NCBI GenBank assembly: GCA_011800805.1
Contig: MPNW01000006.1
Span: 116,041-180,040, forward strand
Length of the DNA stretch: 64,000 nt
Source: Hirudo medicinalis
Lineage: Eukaryota > Annelida > Clitellata > Hirudinida > Hirudinidae
Reading direction: 5' to 3'
The notes under the pieces are model-generated. The model did no database searches. It had not been told where the DNA came from and saw only the letters and a list, made by a program, of their open reading frames with translations. Of this stretch, positions 25,363-37,902 are shown in pieces (position 1 is the stretch's first letter; each line of letters starts with the position of its first letter). The position numbers and the translations under genes are program-made.

Positions 25363-25816
25363 TAACATTAATAATAATAATAATATTGATAATCATAAGT
25401 CGGAATAATAACCTGTCAATATTTAACTTAGTGAAACTTGTTCAGAGTACTTTATGTTGTTAATTCAGGGACCCATGCAGAACACCATCGTTGACTTTTG
25501 GCGGATGATTTGGGATCAAAAGTGTGACACAATCGTCATGGTGTCCAACGTCATGGAGAGGAACAGAGTTTGTTTCAACATTTATTTCACTCAATAATTG
25601 CTTGTTACCACAGTTTTATTAAACTTCCAAAAGTATGACTCACTATTGATACTAGTAGTACAATTTTATATTTTAATATCCAAGTTTACAATTCACTAGA
25701 TAAAATGCGATCAGTACTGGCCTCAGACCACTGAACTTCATGGCATGGTTTATGTGTCCTTGACCGATACTGCGACCTTTGCTACTTACGTCATAAGGAC
25801 ATTTCAAATGACTAAC
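14916..25816 (+). CDS. LAR-type receptor protein tyrosine phosphatase, catalytic region incomplete
   Basis: Seventeen exons join in phase: 14916-14964 (signal peptide), 15123-15404 (Ig1), 15461-15628 and 15960-16070 (Ig2), 18600-18782 and 18877-18969 (FN3-1), 19062-19343 (FN3-2), 19493-19774 (FN3-3), 19955-20094 and 22247-22460 (FN3-4), 23361-23533 and 23731-23883 (FN3-5), 24032-24189 (transmembrane segment), 24573 to 24688 or 24697 (juxtamembrane), 24938-25230, 25469-25567 and 25700-25816 (start of PTP domain 1). The PTP part has [29 protein letters not shown] and [13 protein letters not shown], then [15 protein letters not shown] and KCDQYWP, matching the LAR/PTPRD/PTPRS family of adhesion receptors. 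The WPDHG and HCSAGVGRTG segments and the whole second PTP domain are absent from the rest of the window. After 25816 come microsatellite, a 24-copy minisatellite and then GATA1/2/3. Either the assembly is misjoined or the gene is truncated. Confidence 0.88.
15836..15956. repeat. AAT/GAT microsatellite
   Basis: Imperfect AAT and GAT trinucleotides directly upstream of the second Ig2 exon of the LAR gene. Confidence 0.8.
16324..16420. repeat. 23-bp AT-rich tandem repeat, about 4 copies
   Basis: Units made of AAATTATTTTTAATATTTATTAT-type sequence repeat about four times, with single-base differences in the first copy. Confidence 0.8.
16825..16940. repeat. CAA and GAT microsatellites
   Basis: A CAA/TAA run is followed by a GAT/GAC run that ends at about 16940, inside the LAR intron. 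Confidence 0.75.
17870..18290 (-). mobile_element. Degenerate LINE reverse transcriptase fragment
   Basis: The minus strand encodes [26 protein letters not shown] and GIPQGP, then in another frame [10 protein letters not shown] and a thumb-like [13 protein letters not shown]. These are the RT palm blocks of an animal non-LTR element. Frames change and stops interrupt, so it is a relic. Its sequence differs from the fragment at 665-1757, suggesting a second LINE family or an old subfamily. Confidence 0.75.
20564..21099 (-). CDS. Secreted cysteine-rich protein with two six-cysteine (PLAC/ShKT-like) modules
   Basis: Four exons join in phase 1: 21099-21045, 20980-20864, 20768-20676 and 20592-20564, giving 97 residues. 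Exon 1 is a clean signal peptide ([19 protein letters not shown]). Exons 2 and 3 each encode one six-cysteine module with spacings C-x5-C-x7-C-x8-CC-x2-C and C-x7-C-x6-C-x8-CC-x2-C. The closing CCxxC resembles the PLAC motif of ADAMTS and papilin proteins as well as ShKT-like motifs. A short acidic tail ends in LKK. Each module has its own phase 1-1 exon, which suggests duplication. The gene lies antisense inside the intron that splits FN3-4 of the LAR gene, so it has its own promoter. It is predicted to be a small extracellular disulphide-rich protein; its function is not known. Confidence 0.75.
21740..21835 (-). mobile_element. tRNA-like SINE remnant
   Basis: On the minus strand, a B-box-like GGAGTTCAAATCCTGCC is preceded by about 60 bp with tRNA-like GC content. 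The acceptor stem does not close, so it is not a functional tRNA gene. It lies in the LAR intron, near the nested secreted gene. Confidence 0.4.
22461..23360. other. LAR intron between FN3-4 and FN3-5
   Basis: AT-rich, with an ATT trinucleotide run at 23302-23341 directly before the next exon. No other feature was recognised. Confidence 0.6.
24345..24397 (+). other. Hairpin-forming GC-rich insert, possibly a SINE head
   Basis: GCCGAATG (24352-24359) pairs with CATTCGGC (24383-24390), and inside it TAGCG (24364-24368) pairs with CGCTA (24376-24380). A competing 9-bp stem pairs TTTAGCGCC (24362-24370) with GGCGCTAAA (24388-24396). TGGCCGAATGGGTTTAGCG also resembles a tRNA Ser/Leu A-box. It lies in the intron after the LAR transmembrane exon. 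Confidence 0.5.
25282..25395. repeat. AAT microsatellite
   Basis: Imperfect AAT/AAC repeats in the intron between two LAR phosphatase exons. Confidence 0.85.
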
Positions 25817-25966
25817 GTGAGAAATCCTCTTCTTCCCCTTCCTCCTCTTCCTCTCATCGCAACCTTATTCTTCATCATCGTCGTCATCACATCGATCACC
25901 ATCACCATCACCATCATCATCATCGACATCGTAGTCGTCGTCACGTCATCATCATCATCATCATCA

Positions 25967-26470
25967 TCCTTGAATCATCACACAACATCCTTGATTCATC
26001 ACACAACATCCTTGAATCGTCACACAACATCCTTGATTCATCACACAACATCCTTGAATCATCACACAACATCCTTGATTCATCACACAACATCCTTGAA
26101 TCGTCACACAACATCCTTGAATCGTCACACAACATCCTTGATTCATCACACAACATCCTTGAATCATCACACAACATCCTTGAATCGTCACTCAACATCC
26201 TTGATTCATCACATAACATCCTTGAATCATCACACAACATCCTTGAATCGTCACTCAACATCCTTGATTCATCACACAACATCCTTGAATCGTCACATAA
26301 CATCCTTGAATCGTCACACAACATCCTTGAATCATCACACAACATCCTTGAATCGTCACACAACATCCGTGAATCATCACATAACATCCTTGAATCGTCA
26401 CACAACATACTTGGATCATACAACAACATCCTTGATTCATCATGCAACATCCTTGATTCATCACACAACA
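25967..26470. repeat. 21-bp minisatellite, about 24 copies
   Basis: The unit is CATCCTTGAATCATCACACAA, with A/T and A/G variants (GATTC for GAATC, CGTCAC for CATCAC). Because 21 is a multiple of three, several frames stay open on both strands. The plus-strand frame reads as TSLNHHT/TSLIHHT heptads. The variants alternate in runs, showing higher-order structure. Confidence 0.95.
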
Positions 26471-26866
26471 TTGTTGATTGTTGATGTCAGTGACGATGAT
26501 GCATTTCAAGATGACAACATTGCGACATTTTGGAGTGCGCAACATCATCTTCCCATTCAGCACGACTCGACTGCAATGACGTCACAGGCGATTTATCTTG
26601 TGTCATATTTACGATCTTTGGACGGTCTGACGTCAGAGGCGAGCGGTTTTTTAGTGTCTTTTATTTTCTTCCTTCACCTTCTCGAGCGGATGTCGTCGGC
26701 CATTTTAATTGGATGGTGGCATCTTATGATTGCTTCTCACGCCCGCACCTCGTCCACCGGCTATCGACACACGTGTCGCTACTTGGAATGGATGGATGGG
26801 TGGACGATCATAATTCTGACCGTCCGTCCATTTATTAATCCATTAACTGAAGTATTCATTCGATCA

Positions 26867-26899
26867 TTCATCCATCCATCCATCCATCCATCCATCCAA
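26867..26899. repeat. ATCC tetranucleotide run
   Basis: About eight ATCC units lie just before the acceptor of the first GATA coding exon. Confidence 0.9.
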
Positions 26900-26920
26900 T
26901 AAATTCTGATTACCGCAGAT

Positions 26921-31074
<4,154 letters not shown>

Positions 31075-31813
31075 GATGAGGATTTAACCGGGAATGTGCC
31101 GCACTTAGGGATGCACCAATTCATGGGAAGCCACAGGAAGATTCTCTCATGCCTTATCCGTCGAATTACTTGCGCTTAAAAGTGCATGTCGATCATTTGA
31201 TTCTTGGTTAAGAGAACCTTTAGTTACCGAAAACGTTTAAGGAATTTTAAATGAATTAATCATCAAAATACGTTTGTGGTGCAAAATTCCGCTTGGTTTG
31301 ATCGAGTTTAAGTTTAAGTCGTTTTGATTTTCTTATCAATAAAGAGGACTTTGCGATGAGATCCACATCTCCGACACCCTCAATCTCTGACTTCATTTTA
31401 GATTCGTCATGCCTTGAATTTTCCTACAACTCGTTAATAATAAATGAACATTCTTATTATTGTAATAATTGCAATAATGAAACCTTTCGATAAATTTGTC
31501 CACATGAATCATCACGGGAATTCCTTGTAAAAAAAATTGACCAACATAATCGGGATCCTTCGAACGCCTCCATATATAATCGAATCATTTTGTCACAAGT
31601 TGGAGGTAGTTCCTTACCGAAGTGTCCGCCATTTGCCAGATAATCTTATCTAAATGGCTAGGACGGTGTCATGTAGCTTGCAAATGTTCCTGAAAACATG
31701 AGCAGATTTCGCTCAAAATTTATAGTTTCAAGGGTTAAAGTCGAAGCTAGGAAATTAAACACATTCGTGAAGTAGGTTTTGTTTGTTGTTCGAAAAGTTG
31801 CATACTTCGAGAG
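31075..31813. other. GATA 3' UTR and UGT upstream region
   Basis: AT-rich with no open frame of interest. An AATAAA lies at 31338-31343. Confidence 0.6.
31338..31343 (+). terminator. Poly(A) signal AATAAA, GATA gene
   Basis: A canonical hexamer 264 bp after the GATA stop codon. Confidence 0.5.
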
Positions 31814-33426
31814 ATGTACGAGTTTCAAACATCGTGTTTTTTACTCCTAAAAGTGTTGTTCTTACTGGATGAGGGAACTATTAATGCAGTCGATGGGCAC
31901 AAGATTTTGATGCTGCCAGCAAGCATGAGCTCTCATCAGCTTTATTTTGGAAAATTGGGTCAAGGACTTGCCAAATTGGGTCACCATGTGGAAATGCTAT
32001 CGGCTTCTAACTCGAGAATACCAAAGAAGTTGGCTGGTGGTAACTTCACCATCACGATCTATCCAGTTAAGAATTCGGTCTCAATGTTTGACAAAACAGA
32101 AACGTCTGAGAAATACATCGAATTCGCCTTATCAACAAACGTGGTTTATGGTTGGATAAAATTTTATAAATGGTTTGCGACTGATCTCCTTAGATCAATT
32201 GACGAAGAATGTGAATATTTGTTGGACAACATTCCGCTGATGGATAGACTGCTGAATCAAACCGGCTTCGAATTTGTAATCATTGACAACATTGCAACCG
32301 ACTGCTACAACGAAATCATTAAGACTTTAAATAAACCTACGGAGTTCTAAGCATGCCATTCATGGCCTGGCACTTTGGAATTCCACGTCTCCCATCGTTT
32401 GTGCCGAGCCACTTGTCAGACTTGAGTGATAGAATGACGTTTATTGAGAGATTGAGAACGTTTTTGACTGAGATGCTTTTCCTATCGTTTGAGAATATCG
32501 CTTCTAGACCCAGCTTCAAGCGACCCTACATGGATTACGGTGAACACCTTGGTAAGCAAACTTTTTTCAACATCATCAAACATGCAGACCTCCATTTCTA
32601 CTTGGAAGACCTCGCGATATCATATCCAAGACCCAGCATGCCGAATGTTGTCGCCGTTGGAGACATCATGGCTGGGGAATCTGGATCGCCTTTGGCTCCA
32701 GAGTTGGATAGATTTCTGGGAAGAGGCGATGCTATTCTTTTTTCGTTTGGAAGTTATATTCAAGTCGTCTCAGAGGATATTTCCAGAAAATATTGCAAAT
32801 CTTTTCAGACTCTTAGAAAAATAAAAATAATTTGGCGATCAGAGGATTCCAAAATATGCAGCAGGTATTTTGAAAGCAGATTGGAAAACTTGCTTGTACT
32901 GCCATGGGTTCCTCAGAATGATCTTCTTGCTGATAACAGAATTAAAGCTTTTATCACCCACGGAGGATTGAACAGCGTGATGGAGTCCATCTACCACGCG
33001 AAACCAGTTATTGTATTTCCAATGGCAATAGATCAAAACGTTCAAGCTGGAAATGCACGTGTTAAGAAATATGGAATACAAATGGACCTGAGGCATTGGG
33101 AATCTGAAGATCTCGTGAAAAACGTGGAGGAGATATTGAACAATCCTCTCTACAGAAACAATGCAAAGCTTTATTCGGATATTCTCAAAAGCAAATCCGA
33201 TACCCCTGCAGAAAGGGCGTCCAATGCTATTAATTTTGTACTAAAATTTGGCAGTCAACATTTGAAATCTGCTTCTTTAGATCTGTATTGGTTTCAGTTG
33301 TTTATGTTTGACATTTGTGTGGTCATTCTGATCGCTTTCATCATCGTGGCAACATTGTGGTCGGTCTGTTGTTTTGGTTTAGCTAAGCGATTATGCAGGA
33401 GAAAAATGAAATTCAAGAAATTATAA
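31814..33426 (+). pseudogene. UDP-glucuronosyltransferase (UGT, GT1) copy with one frameshift
   Basis: Two consecutive frames (31814-32350 and about 32342-33426) make up a full-length UGT with one break. The first ends at TAA 32348-32350, just where the intact neighbour reads on through a VPYAILSVP-like segment. Losing one base near 32342 explains the break, since the second frame continues as VLSMPFMAWHFGIPRLPSF. The rest is undamaged: N-terminal signal peptide, WVPQNDLLADNRIKAFITHGG donor-binding signature, C-terminal membrane segment and basic tail (RRKMKFKKL). It is 568 bp upstream of the intact copy, in the same orientation. It could be a young pseudogene, an allele-specific null or a sequencing error. 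Confidence 0.8.
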
Positions 33427-33993
33427 TGCAAAAATTTTATATTTGAAAGGTATTGCAATATGCTTCAAATCCTATATTGAAACTTTTTTTTATATCAATT
33501 TAAGGTAATATTTATTTTCCATTTATTTTAATATTTGTTATCTCCCGTCATTGACTTGGAAGCGCTTGGAAAAAATTAATTCGTGGCTTTTGAATTCCAG
33601 TTTTCAATTAATTTCTTGTTGTTTTGAATGAACTTTGCAATGACTGTTCCTTAGTCTAAAAGTTCAGTGGTCGATTTCTTTGATTGACATCCAAAACAGC
33701 AGCTGGATGTTCTGCTGACGATCAACAACATTTTTAAGACTACGGTTCGTTACAAAAGCTTTTTGTCTTTTACGACAGTTCGATTAAATTTGGAGTTTTT
33801 TGCTCACAAGTTCAGTCAATGAAGCGCCTTTTCAAGACCTTTGGTTGCGAATATTAAAGCTGTATAATCGATAACAGAATCAATCTTTGGAATATTAACT
33901 GATTGTGAATCAGTTACCTAAGGATTGGAAAATAAAGAGTTCTAAAGATTCAAATCTTCGGCTGTCGCTGATAAGTGAAAATAAAGCCTTAAA

Positions 33994-35592
33994 ATGTCGA
34001 TAAATCGAGCAGATCTTTGTATCTTGGTGATTGTCGTCCTATTCAACTGCGCTGACTGCTACAAAATATTGCTGATTCCTCTAAATGTTAACTCTCACTT
34101 CCAGTATTTCGGAAAGATGGGCCACGGCTTGGGACAAATGGGACATGCTGTGGAGATGCTTGTACCTTCAAACGGTAAAATTCCGTGGGGATTGGCAACA
34201 AGTAACTTCAGCATTATTTCTTATCCCGTAAACGGTGAGACTTCCATATTCGACACTAAGGAAACGTCGGATGTTTATCTAAGGTACGCTTTGGCCGAAA
34301 ATAAATTTATAGAACATTTCAAAATCAGTCGCTGGTGGTTCAATAAATCTACTATAGCGTTTAATGACGACTGTGAAAATATGTTAAAGAACCATGAATT
34401 AATGGACAAATTGTTAAATCAAACAAAGATCGATTTCATCATAACGGATTTTGTTCTGACGCAGTGCCAATCAGTGCTCATCAATTTCTTTAAAGTTCCT
34501 TACGCTATCTTGTCCGTTCCGATATGTCCTTGGAATGCAGGCATACCGAGGTTTCCGTCGTTCGTTCCAAATTATTCATTAGCCTTTGGTGACAAGATGA
34601 ATTTCTTCGAAAGATTTGCTTCTCTCTTGGCCGAATTAGTTTTGATGGTCATCTTCATCAGGCCTCTGACACCAAGTCACATTCCAGAATATCTGCAAAA
34701 ACAATCGATGCCCCACGATTCTATGATACACTCAATAAGGAGTGCAAGCTTGTATTTGTATTTAGAAGATTTAACGGTTGGTTATCCCAATCCATGGACG
34801 CCCGACGTTATAAGCGTTGGAGACATATCTGCTGGTTCGCCATTGCAAAATCTTCTTCCTCATCATATTGATGAATTTCTGCAAGACAAGAGTGCTGTCT
34901 ATATGTCATTCGGTAGTTTTTTCAACTTTCCTTCAGAGAAATTGATGAAAAAATTCTGTCAAACTTTCCATTCGCTGAAAGACCTAAGAATAATCTGGAA
35001 ATTGAATAATAACCGTCCTTGTGCTCCAGAAGTCCAAAATGTCTTGGCATTACCATGGGTTCCTCAAAACGATCTTCTGGCCGATTCGAGAATTAAATTG
35101 TTTATTACACACGGAGGATTCAATAGCTTGATGGAGTCCATCTACCACGCCAAACAAATTATTGTCTTTCCATTGGCTGCAGACCAACCGGCTCATGCCA
35201 AAATGGCTAACGATAAAGGCTACGCGAAACAAATGGATTTGAGGTACTGGTCACCTGACGATTTGGCTTCGACCATCAGAGAAATGTTGCGCAATAGCAG
35301 CTATCAATCGAAAGCCAAACATTATTCGGACTTGTTGAAGAGCAGACACGATACACCTGCCGAAAGAGTTTCCGTTGCCATTTCGAACGTCATCAGATTT
35401 GGTACTGAACATTTGAGATCGTCAGCTAAGGACCTTTACTGGTTTCAATTTATGATGTTTGATCTGTTTCTGACTTTGTGGACCATTGTATTGGTTGTTG
35501 GTTTTTTAATTACTTATTTGCCATATCGATTGTTTAAGTTTCTAATTCTGAAATATTTACATGCGGGACATGAAAAAATAAAAGTCACCTAA
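33994..35592 (+). CDS. UGT: UDP-glucuronosyltransferase-like enzyme (GT1)
   Basis: A single intact frame of 532 residues with an N-terminal signal peptide (about residues 6-22). The N-terminal acceptor half contains NVNSHFQYFGKMGHGLGQMGH. The C-terminal half has the UGT signature WVPQNDLLADSRIKLFITHGG followed by SLMESIYHAKQIIVFPLAADQ, and a single transmembrane segment lies near residues 485-510 with a short cytoplasmic tail. The family transfers sugar from UDP-glucuronate or UDP-glucose to small lipophilic acceptors in the endoplasmic reticulum. The acceptor cannot be read from sequence. The gene is intronless, unlike most genes in the window, and sits in a tandem cluster with a frameshifted copy on the left and a relic on the right. 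Confidence 0.93.
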   Translation: MSINRADLCILVIVVLFNCADCYKILLIPLNVNSHFQYFGKMGHGLGQMGHAVEMLVPSNGKIPWGLATSNFSIISYPVNGETSIFDTKETSDVYLRYALAENKFIEHFKISRWWFNKSTIAFNDDCENMLKNHELMDKLLNQTKIDFIITDFVLTQCQSVLINFFKVPYAILSVPICPWNAGIPRFPSFVPNYSLAFGDKMNFFERFASLLAELVLMVIFIRPLTPSHIPEYLQKQSMPHDSMIHSIRSASLYLYLEDLTVGYPNPWTPDVISVGDISAGSPLQNLLPHHIDEFLQDKSAVYMSFGSFFNFPSEKLMKKFCQTFHSLKDLRIIWKLNNNRPCAPEVQNVLALPWVPQNDLLADSRIKLFITHGGFNSLMESIYHAKQIIVFPLAADQPAHAKMANDKGYAKQMDLRYWSPDDLASTIREMLRNSSYQSKAKHYSDLLKSRHDTPAERVSVAISNVIRFGTEHLRSSAKDLYWFQFMMFDLFLTLWTIVLVVGFLITYLPYRLFKFLILKYLHAGHEKIKVT

Positions 35593-36224
35593 AAGTATCA
35601 AATTTCTTCGAGATTGTCACCTTTGAAGGTTAGAGTGATGGTTATAAGGTGAATGAAATCAATTTAATAAACCTAACATTCTGAAAATACAATTTATTTC
35701 ACATGTTTACTGCATTTCGTGTCTGACTCTTCGAATTCATGAATTATTCCGCAAAATATTCATTTTACAAAGATGAGTGGTTTCTTCACTTCGATGAAAA
35801 TGAAATTGACCAAAGTTCATATTAACATGTCAAGCATTTGAACGTAGAACGCATTCCACCTTAACTGGCACCACGAAGTTATCTCCGAATAAGTTATTCG
35901 CATCGAATTAATTCTAACCTCTGAAGTATCAATGATTTTTTGGACTTGAAAACATTAGTGAACTTTGCTATTTAAGATCAACGCAAATTTTGCTCTAACA
36001 TAAAATTACTTATGTCTATAAAAAGAAGCATCACCACGTCCCACAGCATTGTTTTATTGAGAGGTGAAACAATAGGAGCATTTATGAAAACACAAGAATA
36101 ATGTTTCAGAAGAGTTATTGGTCTTAAATGAAGCACAGCAACTGGCGAAGAAGTATTTTATCAAATAAAATTATGAACATTGCTCTATTCTTGTAGAACC
36201 GCATTTGCCTTCGAATATCTTTTT
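35593..36224. other. UGT 3' flank
   Basis: AT-rich with no supported gene. An AATAAA at 35666-35671 probably ends the UGT transcript. Confidence 0.5.
35666..35671 (+). terminator. Poly(A) signal AATAAA, UGT gene
   Basis: A canonical hexamer 74 bp after the UGT stop codon. Confidence 0.5.
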
Positions 36225-36590
36225 ACAAATTCATGATGATGCCTGCTAATGTCAATTCCCATATCCTCTTTTTTTCGGTCGAATGGGCAGCGGTTCGTCT
36301 AAACTAGAGCACAAAGCGTTCATGCCATTCTTTTAAACACCAAATTTTCATGGAGTATTGCAAATAAAAAAATTTAACATCGTTCCCTACCCAACCAGAG
36401 GAGCTGAGCCCTTCTTCAACACAAAAGATGACTCAGAAGTATTCTGATTATGCTCTGTCCAAGAGCAGACTCTCAGAATTCTTTGAAATTGGGAGATAGT
36501 TTTCATAACGAATAAACACGAGCGATGAATGAAGTCTTTTGGAAAACATCGAAATTAATGAATCATTTTGTAAATCAGAATAAATTCTAA
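36225..36590 (+). pseudogene. UGT relic, N-terminal part only
   Basis: Translated pieces in changing frames match the N-terminal half of the UGT at 33994. MMPANVNSH matches its LIPLNVNSH; IVPYPTRG and FFNTKDDSEVF match its YPVNG and IFDTKETSDVY; and NIEINESFCKSE near 36550 matches the region around its LMDKLLNQT. Several stops and frame changes are present and the C-terminal half is missing. This is an old third copy of the tandem array. Confidence 0.65.
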
Positions 36591-36748
36591 ATTCGACTTC
36601 ATTAAATGACCTGCTTTTGAACATTTTAAAAATATTTCAAATGCATTTTTTTAACATCTACGTCAGAGAAAACAAAAAACAAAAATTATCGAGGTATTAT
36701 CGAAGGTGTTTCCTGTTAACTGGCCACTACTTCAACAATTCACCAGCG

Positions 36749-37777
36749 ATGGAAAATGCCAACTTAAAATGCAATGTTGTTCAGAGCGTCGATGAAATGA
36801 TGCTAGGTGACAAATATTTTCCAAATCAATGCGTCACCATCGACTACAAGGACACTTCTGGTTACCGACCTGGTAAAGATAGCGAAATGAGCTACTCTCG
36901 GAAGGTTAAGAGCCTCTCGTTCGTTCGTTCCTTTCACTTATCACTAATGCTGATTAACTTTTATTAGATATTTGAGCAGTATTATTATTGTGCATTAAAC
37001 AAATATCTGAATTCCATAATTTCTGTTCACTTCACCCGATCTGTATAGTTTTCATCGGTCCGACGAAATCAAGCCACAGCCAAATAGATTAACAGATCCT
37101 CAGATCTAAGTCAGGTGATCATAATCGCCAATTACTAAATAACCCAAACATAATTCCTTTTAGGATTCATAACTCCTAAGATGAAGACCTCTGAACTTTA
37201 ACTGGGCGCGATGCTGTTTCTCGAACGTACCAATTTAACTTTTTTAACAACTCTAAGCATCAAATTATAACAGACTTAACATTCGACGAAAACTAAGCGG
37301 CACCCCATACGACAAATAATAATAATAGTAATAGTAATAATAATAACAACAACAACAACAACAATAAAACTGTTACCATTCCACACCATGCAGCTTTTGA
37401 ACCAAAAATATAGTGACGACCAATCCACGGCAATAAATCCGCTTTGTCATAATTATCAGGTGCTTATCGGCCCGTGGTTTGAAGAACGCCAAGATTTGAG
37501 ATATCTCGGCAAAGGTGAGAGACTGCTGTCACCATATGACAACTATTACCAGACAACCTACAGCATCAACTACAACATTCAGCCAGTCTACAGGATACCA
37601 CCAGCTTTGTTGGGGTTCTCGAACCATCGCAAAAACAGGAAATTTGTCTCCTATCCTGCCCACCAGCCTGAACTCGATCTGCCCCTAAAAAACTTTGTGC
37701 CCTGGGAGACGACATACAACGCCTACTACAAGAAGCACCCCATCGACTGCCGAAAGTGCCCCGACAATCCGGAATGA
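36749..37777 (+). CDS. Unrecognised 179-residue protein, two exons
   Basis: Exons 36749-36904 and 37394-37777 join in phase 0 through a GT-AG intron of 489 bp. The product is rich in tyrosine, proline, asparagine and charged residues, has no signal peptide or membrane segment, and ends CRKCPDNPE. Segments such as SGYRPGKDSEMSYSRK, IGPWFEERQDLRYLG and FSNHRKNRKFVSYPAHQPE recall the short-motif style of axonemal microtubule inner proteins, but I cannot name a family and this is only an impression. The stop codon lies 125 bp from the convergent APEX1 stop. The ATG is supported by the in-frame extent of the first exon. Confidence 0.6.
37311..37370. repeat. AAT/CAA microsatellite
   Basis: AAT/AGT then CAA trinucleotides, ending just before the acceptor of exon 2 of the 179-residue gene. 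Confidence 0.8.
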
Positions 37778-37902
37778 ATTCCAACCAAAATTTATTTCGG
37801 GGAAGTTTGACAGGATAAAGCATTGAAGTTGTTTTGAATCCATTTTATTAGTCAGAGGTATTGTTTATCTGTCTTCGATGACTAGGATTTCATTTTGCAT
37901 AC

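Larger units (their letters stand above)
25817..26918. other. Repeat-rich junction between LAR and GATA genes
   Basis: This starts at the last LAR donor (GTGAGA), passes a CAT microsatellite and the 21-bp minisatellite, then some 400 bp of non-repeat DNA and an ATCC tetranucleotide run, and ends at an acceptor (TACCGCAG) for the GATA exon. No PTP catalytic exon is present. A 5' non-coding exon of GATA may lie here. Confidence 0.6.

Noticed and set aside
25967..26470. CRISPR-like regular repeats
   Set aside because: The units are directly abutting with no unique spacers, and the DNA is a eukaryotic nuclear locus. It is a minisatellite.
25941..26471. Minus-strand 176-residue frame of MLCDDSR-type repeats
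   Set aside because: It is the reverse strand of the 21-bp minisatellite. A unit divisible by three keeps many frames open, so the frame is no evidence of a gene.
32342..32353. An intron splitting the first UGT copy
   Set aside because: The gap between the two frames is only a few bases with no GT-AG pair. A one-base frameshift explains it.
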